Of a DNA stretch of 7,988 nt, positions 1-5,593 are shown one piece after another (positions within the stretch are counted from its first letter, which is position 1; each line of letters starts with the position of its first letter). A model generated the notes under the pieces. The model saw only the letters and a list, made by a program, of their open reading frames with translations, searched no databases and was not told where the DNA came from. Position numbers and translations under genes: made by a program. This stretch comes from Microcaldota archaeon (lineage in GTDB: Archaea; Micrarchaeota; Micrarchaeia; Micrarchaeales; Micrarchaeaceae), in assembly GCA_027365215.1 (NCBI GenBank), contig DAHXNT010000025.1, positions 1 through 7,988 of the forward strand. The letters are read 5' to 3'.

Positions 1-1575
1 GACAGGGGGGACATGTTCGACAAGGCTGAAGCGGACGGCGTATTCAAGCACGTGAGCGATAATGCAAAGCATGCGAACGTGCTCAAGATCGAGAAGTCGG
101 AGCAGAGTCTATGGCCTTATCCTCCATTCGACCTCACCTCGCTTCAATTGGAGGCAAGCCGCACGCTGCGCATGGACCCGTCAAGGACCCTCGCTGTCGC
201 ACAGTCGCTGTACGAGAAATCATACATCTCATATCCGAGAACCTCATCGCAGAAGCTGCCTCCGACCCTGGGGCTCAGGCGCATAATAGGCGACATAGCG
301 AAGAACCGCCAGTACAGCGCACTCGCCAACATACTGATAAAGTCCGAGCGCTTCACTCCGCGTCAGGGAAAGAAGACCGACGAGGCGCACCCTGCAATAT
401 ATCCAACGGGTGTTGAGCCCAAGGCAATGAATCCGGAGGAGCAGAGGGTCTACGACCTGATAACGAAGAGGTTCCTCGCGTGCTTTGCCGAGACCGCGTC
501 TGTGGCAAAGGTATCCGCGCATGCGCGCATAGGCGATGAAGGCTTCACCGCGAACGGCTCGACTATAACGCAGAGGGGCTGGCTCGACATCTACGATTAC
601 ATGAAATTCGAGGACAAGAGCGTAGAAGGCATCGAGGAGAATGCGACGTACGGCTCGGAGCCCGCGATTGCGGAATCCCAGACGAAACCGCCCAGGAGGT
701 ACGGCAAGGCGTCGCTCATCGCGGAACTCGAGAAGAGAAACCTCGGGACCAAGGCTACGAGAGCCGCGATAATAGACACACTGTACAAGAGAACCTACAT
801 AACTGGTGGCCAGATAACCGTGACCTCTTTCGGCATGAGCGTCTACAAGACGCTGAGGGACAACTGCAGCATGATAGTCGACGAAAGCACGACGAAGCGT
901 CTCGAGGAGGACATGGAGAGCATAGCGAAGGGCACTAAGAGCAAGGAGGAGGTGCTCAGCGAAGGCAAGAAGATGCTGCTCGAGGCGCTGAAGATGTTCG
1001 ACAGCAACAAGGCAAAGGTGTCAGAGTCGCTGAAGACGGGTCTCAAGGAGAGCTCGGTCTCGCTCGGCAAGTGCCCGAACGACGGCGGCGATCTCGTGAT
1101 AAAGAGGTCGAAGTTCGGCAAGCAGTTCGTAGGCTGCGACAACTATCCCAAATGCACGACTACGTACCCGCTGCCCGGAGGTGCGAAGATAATACCTACG
1201 GGCAAGGTGTGCGAGTACTGCCATACGCCCATAGTAAAGGTTATGAGGTGGGGCAAGGGCGTATTTGAGATGGATCTTGATCCCAACTGCGTCACGAAGA
1301 AGGACTGGGCGTCGAAGAAGGCGGAGCCGAAGGTTGAGACAGGCGCACAGCTGAAAGCGAAAGGCGCGACGCATGCCGCAAAGGCCAAACCGAAGACTGC
1401 CGCTAGAAAGGCGGCAAAGAAGAAGACTGCAGCAAAGGCGAAATCGGTTAAGCCAATTAAGTCGGCTAAGGCAGGCAAGGCAGGCAAAGCAGACAAAGCA
1501 GACAAAGCAGGCAAGACAGGCAGTAGAAAAACGAATAGGGTAGGGATCGATGCCGAGAAGGAACAGGAAGAATGA
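1..1575 (+). CDS. topA: DNA topoisomerase I (type IA), C-terminal part; 5' end outside window
   Basis: Type IA topoisomerases nick one DNA strand through a tyrosine, pass the other strand and reseal, relaxing negative supercoils. The frame is open from base 1, so the ATG at 13 is not needed as a start and the TOPRIM domain lies upstream of the window. The active-site tyrosine is the Y of YISYPRTSS (codon 232-234). The family motifs DEAHPAIYPTG (about 379-411) and GTKATRAAIIDTLYKR (about 748-795) follow. Two C-terminal zinc ribbons begin at the Cys codons at 1072 and 1210; each shows only three Cys, with Asp where the fourth is expected (see findings). The protein ends in a Lys/Ala-rich, histone-H1-like tail of about 80 residues (from about 1330) containing AGK/ADK repeats, which probably binds DNA nonspecifically. 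The TGA stop at 1573-1575 lies inside the next gene. Product is certain; the missing N-terminal part is about 230 residues by family length (inference). Confidence 0.95.
   Translation, partial: DRGDMFDKAEADGVFKHVSDNAKHANVLKIEKSEQSLWPYPPFDLTSLQLEASRTLRMDPSRTLAVAQSLYEKSYISYPRTSSQKLPPTLGLRRIIGDIAKNRQYSALANILIKSERFTPRQGKKTDEAHPAIYPTGVEPKAMNPEEQRVYDLITKRFLACFAETASVAKVSAHARIGDEGFTANGSTITQRGWLDIYDYMKFEDKSVEGIEENATYGSEPAIAESQTKPPRRYGKASLIAELEKRNLGTKATRAAIIDTLYKRTYITGGQITVTSFGMSVYKTLRDNCSMIVDESTTKRLEEDMESIAKGTKSKEEVLSEGKKMLLEALKMFDSNKAKVSESLKTGLKESSVSLGKCPNDGGDLVIKRSKFGKQFVGCDNYPKCTTTYPLPGGAKIIPTGKVCEYCHTPIVKVMRWGKGVFEMDLDPNCVTKKDWASKKAEPKVETGAQLKAKGATHAAKAKPKTAARKAAKKKTAAKAKSVKPIKSAKAGKAGKADKADKAGKTGSRKTNRVGIDAEKEQEE
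1471..1524 (+). repeat. 9-bp coding minisatellite in the topA tail
   Basis: Six 9-bp units in tandem, from GCAGGCAAG through GCAGACAAA to a diverged last unit ACAGGCAGT. They encode AGK, AGK, ADK, ADK, AGK and TGS. The unit is a multiple of three, so copy number can change without breaking the frame. This is the DNA basis of the basic tail of the topoisomerase. Confidence 0.85.
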
Positions 1576-2143
1576 GTATCTTTCGATACCGTTGCACTAC
1601 AAGCAATTGAAGAGGGGCCCGCAGGTGATGCTGCCGAAGGACATAGGCGCTATCATCGCATTTTCGGGAATCGGCAAGGGGAGCGTGTGTGTGGATGCAG
1701 GCACCGGCAGCGGATGGCTCGCGGTCTCGCTCGCGAAAGTATCGAAGAGCGTAGTAAGCTACGAGGCGAAGAAGGAATTCGTGAAGATTGCCGAATACAA
1801 CAAGAGGGTTGCAGGCGTGGACAACCTGGAAATAAGAAATGCGGACGTGTCGAGAGGCATAAAGGAAAAAGATGTGGATCTGGTGACGCTCGACATGCCT
1901 GATTCCGACAAGGTGGTCAGGCTCGCGCACAAGGCGCTAAAGGATGGCGGCTGCATATGCGGCTACCTGCCGCACATCGAGCAGGTGAAGGCCTTCGTCG
2001 GCAAGCTCAACAGGTACAAGTTCTCCGACGTAATGGCGATGGAGCTGATATCGAGGAGCATGTTGGTCCGGGAAGAAGGCACAAGACCCGCCACGAAGGG
2101 AATTTGGCACACCGCATACCTGGTTTTCGCCTGGAAGAGATAA
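1550..2143 (+). CDS. trmI: tRNA (adenine-N1)-methyltransferase, TrmI/Gcd14 family, short form
   Basis: Class I SAM-dependent methyltransferase of the family that makes m1A at tRNA position 58 (and 57 in some archaea), which stabilises the T-loop. Visible motifs: KRGPQVMLPKD (residues 21-31), a TrmI signature; SAM-binding DAGTGSG (49-55); acidic ribose-contact E72; NAD (97-99); catalytic-region LDMP (114-117); and the C-terminal RPATKGIWHTAYLVFA (179-194), like the RPRT..VHTGYITFA ending recalled from Pyrococcus TrmI. The protein is 197 residues against about 250 usual: the N-terminal beta-barrel domain is missing. This is not a wrong start, because an in-frame TAG sits at 1541-1543, just before the ATG. 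The start overlaps the end of topA by 26 nt in another frame, implying cotranscription and probably coupled translation, since no strong SD is visible. Family is sure; position specificity is inferred. Confidence 0.88.
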   Translation: MPRRNRKNEYLSIPLHYKQLKRGPQVMLPKDIGAIIAFSGIGKGSVCVDAGTGSGWLAVSLAKVSKSVVSYEAKKEFVKIAEYNKRVAGVDNLEIRNADVSRGIKEKDVDLVTLDMPDSDKVVRLAHKALKDGGCICGYLPHIEQVKAFVGKLNRYKFSDVMAMELISRSMLVREEGTRPATKGIWHTAYLVFAWKR

Positions 2144-2222
2144 CCGACACGGCGGCATAGTTCTAAAATGCATATGCAGAAGGAGCGCGGATATGGCTCA
2201 CGCAGGAGGAGGTTTTAGATTA

Positions 2223-2243
2223 GGCGTGTGCAATGCACACGCC
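2223..2243 (+). repeat. Perfect 9-bp hairpin, GGCGTGTGC/GCACACGCC
   Basis: GGCGTGTGC at 2223-2231 and GCACACGCC at 2235-2243 are exact reverse complements around a 3-nt AAT loop, giving a strong GC-rich stem. It lies 80 bp after the trmI stop. As DNA it could equally be a palindromic protein-binding site. No T-tract follows directly, so it is not by itself a classic terminator. Confidence 0.75.
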
Positions 2244-2251
2244 CTGGGTGG

Positions 2252-2305
2252 ATGAGAATAGGGTCTCAGAAAAAGACCTATTTCATTTGGGTGCTACCTT
2301 ATTTT
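2252..2305 (+). terminator. Hairpin followed by T-rich run; possible topA-trmI terminator
   Basis: ATGAGAATAGGGTCT (2252-2266) pairs with AGACCTATTTCAT (2274-2286) around a CAGAAAA loop: 13 pairs including one G-U, with two single-base bulges. A T-rich run containing TTTT (2302-2305) comes 12 nt later. Archaeal RNA polymerase terminates at T-tracts without needing a hairpin, so the T-rich run is the better terminator evidence. The hairpin could instead belong to a structured RNA. Confidence 0.35.
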
Positions 2306-2307
2306 AT

Positions 2308-2323
2308 GAAAAAGTATTTAAAT
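2308..2323 (+). promoter_or_regulatory. BRE/TATA-like element
   Basis: GAAAAAG followed by TATTTAAAT matches the archaeal purine-rich BRE plus AT-rich TATA pattern. By the usual spacing, transcription would begin near 2345. It is one of two candidate promoters upstream of the HNH-like gene; the sequence does not say which is used. Confidence 0.4.
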
Positions 2324-2366
2324 CTTTCCTAAATCCCGCAAATTTTTTCAAGGCGCGCACGACGAC

Positions 2367-2382
2367 ACGGAACACTTAAAAA
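2367..2382 (+). promoter_or_regulatory. Candidate TATA box (CTTAAAAA) for the HNH-like gene
   Basis: CTTAAAAA at 2375-2382 is preceded by purine-rich ACGGAAC. The expected start of transcription is near 2400-2405, about 10 nt before a small ORF (2412-2579) and 175 nt before the HNH-like gene. The resulting leader contains the long inverted pairing listed next. Confidence 0.4.
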
Positions 2383-2439
2383 CCTGAAGTCTCAATTAGG
2401 TTGTGGGATGGATGGGTGTATCGGTGGATGACTCCGTTT

Positions 2440-2563
2440 GGAGCATGGGCGACACATTGGCTGACGTCCATATCACCAACGCCCTCTCACGTGCGTCTTC
2501 TCTTCAACAATATCGCAGAGCGTCAGCGCTACCTCAATCGTGTGCGCCCGGAAACATGCGACC
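2440..2563 (+). promoter_or_regulatory. Folded leader or small ORF ahead of the HNH-like gene
   Basis: Four nested pairings are collinear: GG/CC (2440-2441 with 2562-2563), GCAT/ATGC (2443-2446 with 2556-2559), GGGCGACAC (2447-2455) with GTGTGCGCCC (2540-2549, one bulged G), and GCTGACG/CGTCAGC (2460-2466 with 2521-2527). The outer end lies 8 nt before the GGTGA of the next gene, so the fold could control access to that SD. The same DNA also contains a 55-codon ORF, ATG 2412 to TAA 2577-2579, which runs into that SD; its composition is unremarkable and no domain is recognised. Either a regulatory leader, a small RNA, a leader peptide or chance; none is proven. Confidence 0.3.
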
Positions 2564-2580
2564 AGTAGTAGGTGAATAAT

Positions 2581-3414
2581 ATGGTGGAGATCTCGAACAC
2601 GAAGAGCGCGAGGAGCACTATGAACAGTGCAATAGCAACGAGCCAGGCAGAGCGGATGTACACCTCATCCGATGCGGTGCCTGCGGTCACTTCAGCAGCA
2701 GAGGTCAAGAGCAGTGCGCTGCTGCTGATACGGACCGATGAGAAGGCGCATGCCCCAAACATAAAGTACGAGGTGATGAAGCGCGTGTCGAACAGCGACA
2801 GGCCATCATGTGCCTCGTGCGGCATAGACAATCTCGACCTCCTGACCCTCAACCATATCAACCACGACGGCGGAATGCACAGGCACCAGATGCAGAATGA
2901 CAAAAATGAGAAGAACGAGAAGAAGGAGAAGATATACTCATGGCTGATGGACAACGACTTCCCTAGCTATTACCTCAACAGCAACGGGGACCCGGTGAAG
3001 CTGGAGCTGAACGTCCTTTGCTACAACTGCAATTACATTGATGCAGTCAACTTCTACTCGGATAACAAGATAAGCAGGGACAAGCTGGAGCTTATCAGCA
3101 TACAGACAAATGGGAAGAACCGCTGCGACGAGTGCGGCATAAGTGACATAAGAGTGCTGAACGTTTACCAGTACCCGAACGTCTATAAGTGGTGCAAGGC
3201 GAGGGGGCTGAATGCATCTAAGCGCCGCAAGGGGAACAAGTGGAAGCTGTCGTACGTCAAGGAAAACGGCCCGCAGAAAGACATGGCAGTGCTCTGCCAG
3301 AACTGCTACCACAAGAAGGCGCGCAGGCTCAACGCAAGGCTCAGAAGGAGCCACGACAGCCTATCAAAGCCCCGCACCTACAGTACCAGCATAACGCAGG
3401 CCTATCACGAGTGA
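2581..3414 (+). CDS. Hypothetical protein with tandem HNH-like (treble-clef) zinc modules
   Basis: 277 residues from the ATG at 2581, chosen because GGTGA (2571-2575) stands 5 nt before it; a GTG at 2572 lies inside that SD. Residues 1-70 are Ser/Ala-rich and probably disordered. Module 1 has CASCG (77-81), LNHINHDGGMHR (90-101), a Lys/Glu/Asn-rich insert (105-117), then VLCYNC (145-150). This matches the layout of HNH-type nuclease folds: two CxxC knuckles with a His-containing hairpin between. Module 2 has CDECGI (182-187) and VLCQNC (237-242), with the same opening rhythm, but Tyr196-Gln197 stand where module 1 has Asn91-His92, so it is probably a zinc-binding, non-catalytic copy. The C-terminus is basic (KKARRLNARLRR, 245-256), consistent with nucleic-acid binding. 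It converges on rps10 with a 68-bp gap. Nuclease activity is inference; a structural DNA/RNA-binding role is equally possible. Confidence 0.75.
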   Translation: MVEISNTKSARSTMNSAIATSQAERMYTSSDAVPAVTSAAEVKSSALLLIRTDEKAHAPNIKYEVMKRVSNSDRPSCASCGIDNLDLLTLNHINHDGGMHRHQMQNDKNEKNEKKEKIYSWLMDNDFPSYYLNSNGDPVKLELNVLCYNCNYIDAVNFYSDNKISRDKLELISIQTNGKNRCDECGISDIRVLNVYQYPNVYKWCKARGLNASKRRKGNKWKLSYVKENGPQKDMAVLCQNCYHKKARRLNARLRRSHDSLSKPRTYSTSITQAYHE

Positions 3415-3426
3415 AGGGCAATAAGT

Positions 3427-3449
3427 AAAAAGGTAAAAGGAATAAAAAA
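3427..3449 (-). terminator. T-tract terminator of the tuf-rps10 operon
   Basis: On the minus strand, 34-59 nt past the rps10 stop, come T6 (3449-3444), T4 (3438-3435) and T5 (3431-3427) separated by two or three other bases. Repeated short oligo-T runs without a hairpin are the usual archaeal terminator. The site is in the 68-bp gap between two converging genes, where termination is expected. Confidence 0.65.
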
Positions 3450-3482
3450 GGAAACGGAAGAACGCAGAAAATCAGAAAGCCG

Positions 3483-3791
3483 TCATTCCGGGAGCGATAT
3501 CTCGATCTTGACGCTGTCCGGTACCGGGATCCTCATTATCTGCCTGAATGCCTGCTCGTTGCCATCTATCTGGAGTAGGCGCTTGTGTATGCGCATCTCC
3601 CACTTCTCATAGGTGTGGCTCCCGGTTCCGCTGGGCGCCCTTCTCACGGCCTGGACGATCCTCTTCCTCGGAAGAGGTATCGGCCCCTTGCACGTTATCT
3701 CGGCCATCTTCGCGATGGACTTTATCTGGTTCGCGATCGTGTCTATGTCTGCGTGCGAGGTGCTTATCAGCTTAATCGTTGCTTTGGCCAT
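3483..3791 (-). CDS. rps10: Small-subunit ribosomal protein uS10
   Basis: 102 residues, the normal length for archaeal S10 of the 30S head. Diagnostic stretches are GPIPLPRKR (36-44) and EKWEMRIHKRLLQI (62-75), with the C-terminal IPVPDSVKIEI that forms the closing beta strand. It begins 22 nt after the tuf stop on the same strand, the classical archaeal tuf-rps10 pair, so both are surely read from one transcript. A weak purine stretch (AAGGG, minus strand, around 3798-3802) precedes the ATG; translation may depend on tuf. No unusual residues are seen. Confidence 0.97.
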   Translation of the reverse strand: MAKATIKLISTSHADIDTIANQIKSIAKMAEITCKGPIPLPRKRIVQAVRRAPSGTGSHTYEKWEMRIHKRLLQIDGNEQAFRQIMRIPVPDSVKIEISLPE

Positions 3792-3813
3792 GCGGATACC
3801 CTTGAGATTGTGA

Positions 3814-5085
3814 TTACGCCCTTGGAACCACGTCCATGACTATGCCGGCGCCGATAGTCTCGCCCATGTCTCTTATGGCGAACCTGCCGAGCTGCGGTAT
3901 ATCACTGAACTTTTCTATAACCACAGGCTTGGTCGGCTTTATCCTGACTATCGCCATGTCTCCCGTCTTGAGCGTAGCAGGGTTCTTCTCCAGCGTCTGG
4001 CCAGTCCTCGGATCCTTCCTCTCAAGTATGTCCACGAACGTGCAGGCTATCTGGCTAGTGTGTATGTGGAACACCGGAGTGTAGCCCTTGGCTATGACGT
4101 TCTGGTGGTGCAGTATCACGACCTGCGCCGTGAACTCTGTTGCGACTGTCGGCGGGTTGCTCACGGGGCCTATCACGTCTCCCCTCTTTATGTCCGTCCT
4201 TGCGACGTTCTTTATGTTGAAACCAACGTTGTCGCCCGGCTCTGCCTTCTGTAGCGCCTGGTGGTGCATCTCGATGCTCTTGACCTCGGTCTTTATGCCC
4301 GAAGGCATTATTATTACCTGGTCTCCCGCCTTCAATACGCCTGTCTCGACCCTTCCTACTGGAACTGTTCCGAATCCTGAGATCGAGTATACGTCCTGTA
4401 TGGGGAGCCTGAGCGGCTTGTCGAGCGGCTTCTCCGGCACCTTGAGGTTGTCGAGAGACTCGAGCAGCGTCGGTCCCGTGTACCATGGGAGCTTGTCGCT
4501 CTTGGTCTTGACGTTGTCTCCCATCTGGGCCGAATACGGTATGAACGTCACGCCATCAGCCTTTATCCCGAGCGGCGTGAACAGCGCTATCGCGCCCGCC
4601 TTCGCCTCCTCGAACTTCTTCTGGTCGTAGTTGACCTTGTCCATCTTGTTTACTCCGACTATTATCTGCCTTATGCCGAGAACGTTCGCGAGTATGACAT
4701 GCTCCCTGGTCTGGGCCTGTACGCCGTCAGCGGCGCTGAGAACCAGCACTGCCGCATCGGCCTGGCTAGCTCCTGTGATCATGTTCTTTACGAAGTCCTT
4801 GTGTCCCGGGGCGTCTATGATCGTGAAGTAGTACTTCGGCGTCTGGAAGTCCCTGTGGGCTATGTCTATGGTTATTCCCCTCTCACGCTCCTCCTTCATG
4901 GCGTCCATAACGAACGCGAACTCGAAGGAAGGCCTGTTGTACTGCTGTGTGAATTCCTTGTACTTAGCTATATCCCTGTCGGTTATAACTCCCGACTCGT
5001 ACAGCAGCCTTCCGACTGTCGTCGACTTCCCGTGGTCCACGTGCCCTATGAATATTAGGTTCAAGTGTGGTTTGTCTGTTGCCAT
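3814..5085 (-). CDS. tuf: Elongation factor 1-alpha (aEF1A)
   Basis: GTPase that carries aminoacyl-tRNA to the ribosomal A site. 423 residues, typical for archaea. The G domain shows G1 GHVDHGKST (14-22), the effector region RERGITID (67-74), G3 DAPGHKDF (91-98), G4 NKMD (146-149) and the G5-region SAQMGDN. Domains 2 and 3 follow, with the family stretches LRLPIQDVYSISGFGTVPVGR (split here as LRLPIQDVYS and ISGFGTVPVGR), MHHQAL and ending MDVVPRA. The start is fixed by a good SD on the minus strand, GGTGA (5095-5091), 5 nt before the ATG. It heads an operon with rps10. The long upstream region up to the acidic ORF holds several TATA-like boxes. Confidence 0.98.
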   Translation of the reverse strand: MATDKPHLNLIFIGHVDHGKSTTVGRLLYESGVITDRDIAKYKEFTQQYNRPSFEFAFVMDAMKEERERGITIDIAHRDFQTPKYYFTIIDAPGHKDFVKNMITGASQADAAVLVLSAADGVQAQTREHVILANVLGIRQIIVGVNKMDKVNYDQKKFEEAKAGAIALFTPLGIKADGVTFIPYSAQMGDNVKTKSDKLPWYTGPTLLESLDNLKVPEKPLDKPLRLPIQDVYSISGFGTVPVGRVETGVLKAGDQVIIMPSGIKTEVKSIEMHHQALQKAEPGDNVGFNIKNVARTDIKRGDVIGPVSNPPTVATEFTAQVVILHHQNVIAKGYTPVFHIHTSQIACTFVDILERKDPRTGQTLEKNPATLKTGDMAIVRIKPTKPVVIEKFSDIPQLGRFAIRDMGETIGAGIVMDVVPRA

Positions 5086-5090
5086 TTATT

Positions 5091-5095
5091 TCACC
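5091..5095 (-). promoter_or_regulatory. Shine-Dalgarno site of tuf
   Basis: Minus-strand GGTGA with a 5-nt AATAA spacer before ATG. The same core and spacing occur before the HNH-like gene, and close variants precede the two TTG-start genes in this window, so this is the strong SD of the genome. Confidence 0.8.
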
Positions 5096-5261
5096 TTATT
5101 GTTTACGCATGATGTTGATTGCAAGTGTCCTCGTTGCCTTCAGGATTGTCTGGGGTAGCGGATACGGATACAACGTACGACGCGCTTCCCCATTATCTGA
5201 ACACAAATAAAAATCTATCGACTGAGCCAAAACCCGATAGCATCGGAAGACTTACGCAATC

Positions 5262-5285
5262 TATATATGGTGTTAAATATTTATA
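5262..5285 (-). promoter_or_regulatory. TATA-like cluster, likely tuf promoter
   Basis: On the minus strand TATAAATATTTAA (5285-5273) and ATATATA (5268-5262) lie side by side. Expected transcription starts would be near 5240-5250, giving a tuf leader of about 155-165 nt. A second candidate, ATTTTTATTT at 5214-5205, would give a leader of about 100 nt. The boxes are nearly symmetric, so use on the plus strand cannot be excluded. Confidence 0.4.
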
Positions 5286-5356
5286 GCTTGCGCACGCCTC
5301 CGCCCCGTCACAGGGACATCCGGGTACCGCAATTCCGTTGCCTCGCATATTTTGCT

Positions 5357-5370
5357 GGAAGCTTTTTAAA
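5357..5370 (+). promoter_or_regulatory. BRE/TATA-like element GGAAGC-TTTTTAAA
   Basis: Purine-rich GGAAGC followed by TTTTTAAA. It would start transcription near 5392, upstream of the second box at 5423. It may be an alternative promoter for the acidic ORF or may belong to the divergent tuf control. Confidence 0.35.
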
Positions 5371-5414
5371 TCAGGCATACTCGTTCCTTTACATCCCTAC
5401 AACCGCACACCATT

Positions 5415-5430
5415 GCGCAAACTTTATAAA
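5415..5430 (+). promoter_or_regulatory. TATA box (TTTATAAA) of the small acidic ORF
   Basis: TTTATAAA at 5423-5430, preceded by GCGCAAAC as BRE. The expected start is near 5452, giving a leader of about 30 nt to the TTG at 5483. This is one of the best-formed archaeal promoters in the window and supports the short gene downstream. Confidence 0.55.
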
Positions 5431-5482
5431 TGGTTGTGCTAATTACTCATTAGCTGCGCTCGGCGCGGCATAAGGTGAGAAA

Positions 5483-5593
5483 TTGTTCGGAATAGAAATG
5501 CAAGACCTTCTGAAGAAGATGGACGACGACGAGGACGACGACGACGATACGGACGATGACGAAGAAGATGGCGAAGAAGGCGAAGACTACTAG
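5483..5593 (+). CDS. Small hyperacidic protein, 36 residues, TTG start
   Basis: TTG at 5483, stop TAG at 5591. It begins MFGIEMQDLLKKM, a short amphipathic stretch, then becomes almost only Asp and Glu: 19 of the last 23 residues are acidic, with T, two G and a final Y. Support for a real gene: TTTATAAA about 55 bp upstream, GGTGA (5474-5478) four nt before TTG, and the same GGTGA/TTG arrangement on cdc48. An in-frame TAA at 5471 excludes a longer form; the ATG at 5498 is too far from the SD. I do not recognise the family. Acidic tails often mimic nucleic acid or bind basic proteins such as histones, ribosomal proteins or polymerase, which is inference only. The alternative is a GAC/GAA-rich transcribed region that is not translated. 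Confidence 0.6.
   Translation: MFGIEMQDLLKKMDDDEDDDDDTDDDEEDGEEGEDY

Larger units (their letters stand above)
2144..2400. other. Intergenic stretch with several inverted repeats, no supported gene
   Basis: No ORF, tRNA or rRNA is supported here. Inverted repeats are dense: TCTAAAA (2162-2168) pairs with TTTTAGA (2213-2219), a palindrome TGCATATGCA sits at 2169-2178, and two hairpins follow (listed separately). After 2299 the sequence turns AT-rich (TTATTTTAT, then TATTTAAAT, then T6 at 2343-2348). It may hold the 3' UTR and termination region of topA-trmI, or a small structured RNA; sequence reading alone does not decide. Confidence 0.5.
5096..5471. other. Divergent control region between tuf and the small acidic ORF
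   Basis: About 390 bp separate the two divergent starts. I see no convincing gene: ORFs here lack start signals and run through the promoter-like elements. On the minus strand GGGGAAGCG pairs with CGCTACCCC (about 5192-5155, one mismatch), so the tuf leader could fold. AT-rich boxes cluster at 5205-5214, 5262-5285, 5363-5370 and 5423-5430. Confidence 0.5.

Noticed and set aside
2183..2212. Match of GCGCGG..GGCTCACGC to the Alu domain of SRP RNA
   Set aside because: Short similarity to the mammalian sequence only; the conserved helix 8 loop region (GGAAGGA.. with GCAG) of SRP RNA is not found in the window.
2420..2464. C/D-box guide RNA (TGGATGA ... CTGA)
   Set aside because: The C box has an extra base against RTGATGA, and no C'/D' pair is present.
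2418..2485. Resemblance of CGGTGGATGACTC and ACACATTG to the 5' end of 5.8S/23S rRNA
   Set aside because: Only two short matches; the strongly conserved GATGAAGGACG and CTGCGATAAG segments that must follow are absent.
2572..2580. GTG at 2572 as start of the HNH-like protein
   Set aside because: The GTG is part of the SD GGTGA itself; the ATG at 2581 has the right 5-nt spacing.
4055..4630. ORFs overlapping tuf in other frames, up to 180 codons on the plus strand
   Set aside because: tuf is unambiguous on the minus strand and these frames show no recognisable domain or start signal.
5102..5250. Minus-strand open frame ending ...LAINIMRKQ just upstream of tuf
   Set aside because: It stays open for about 45 codons but has only TTG or GTT near its beginning, no SD, and lies in the expected tuf leader.
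5267..5473. 68-codon plus-strand ORF upstream of the acidic peptide
   Set aside because: It runs across two TATA-like boxes and the expected transcription start, has no SD, and its product has no recognisable feature.
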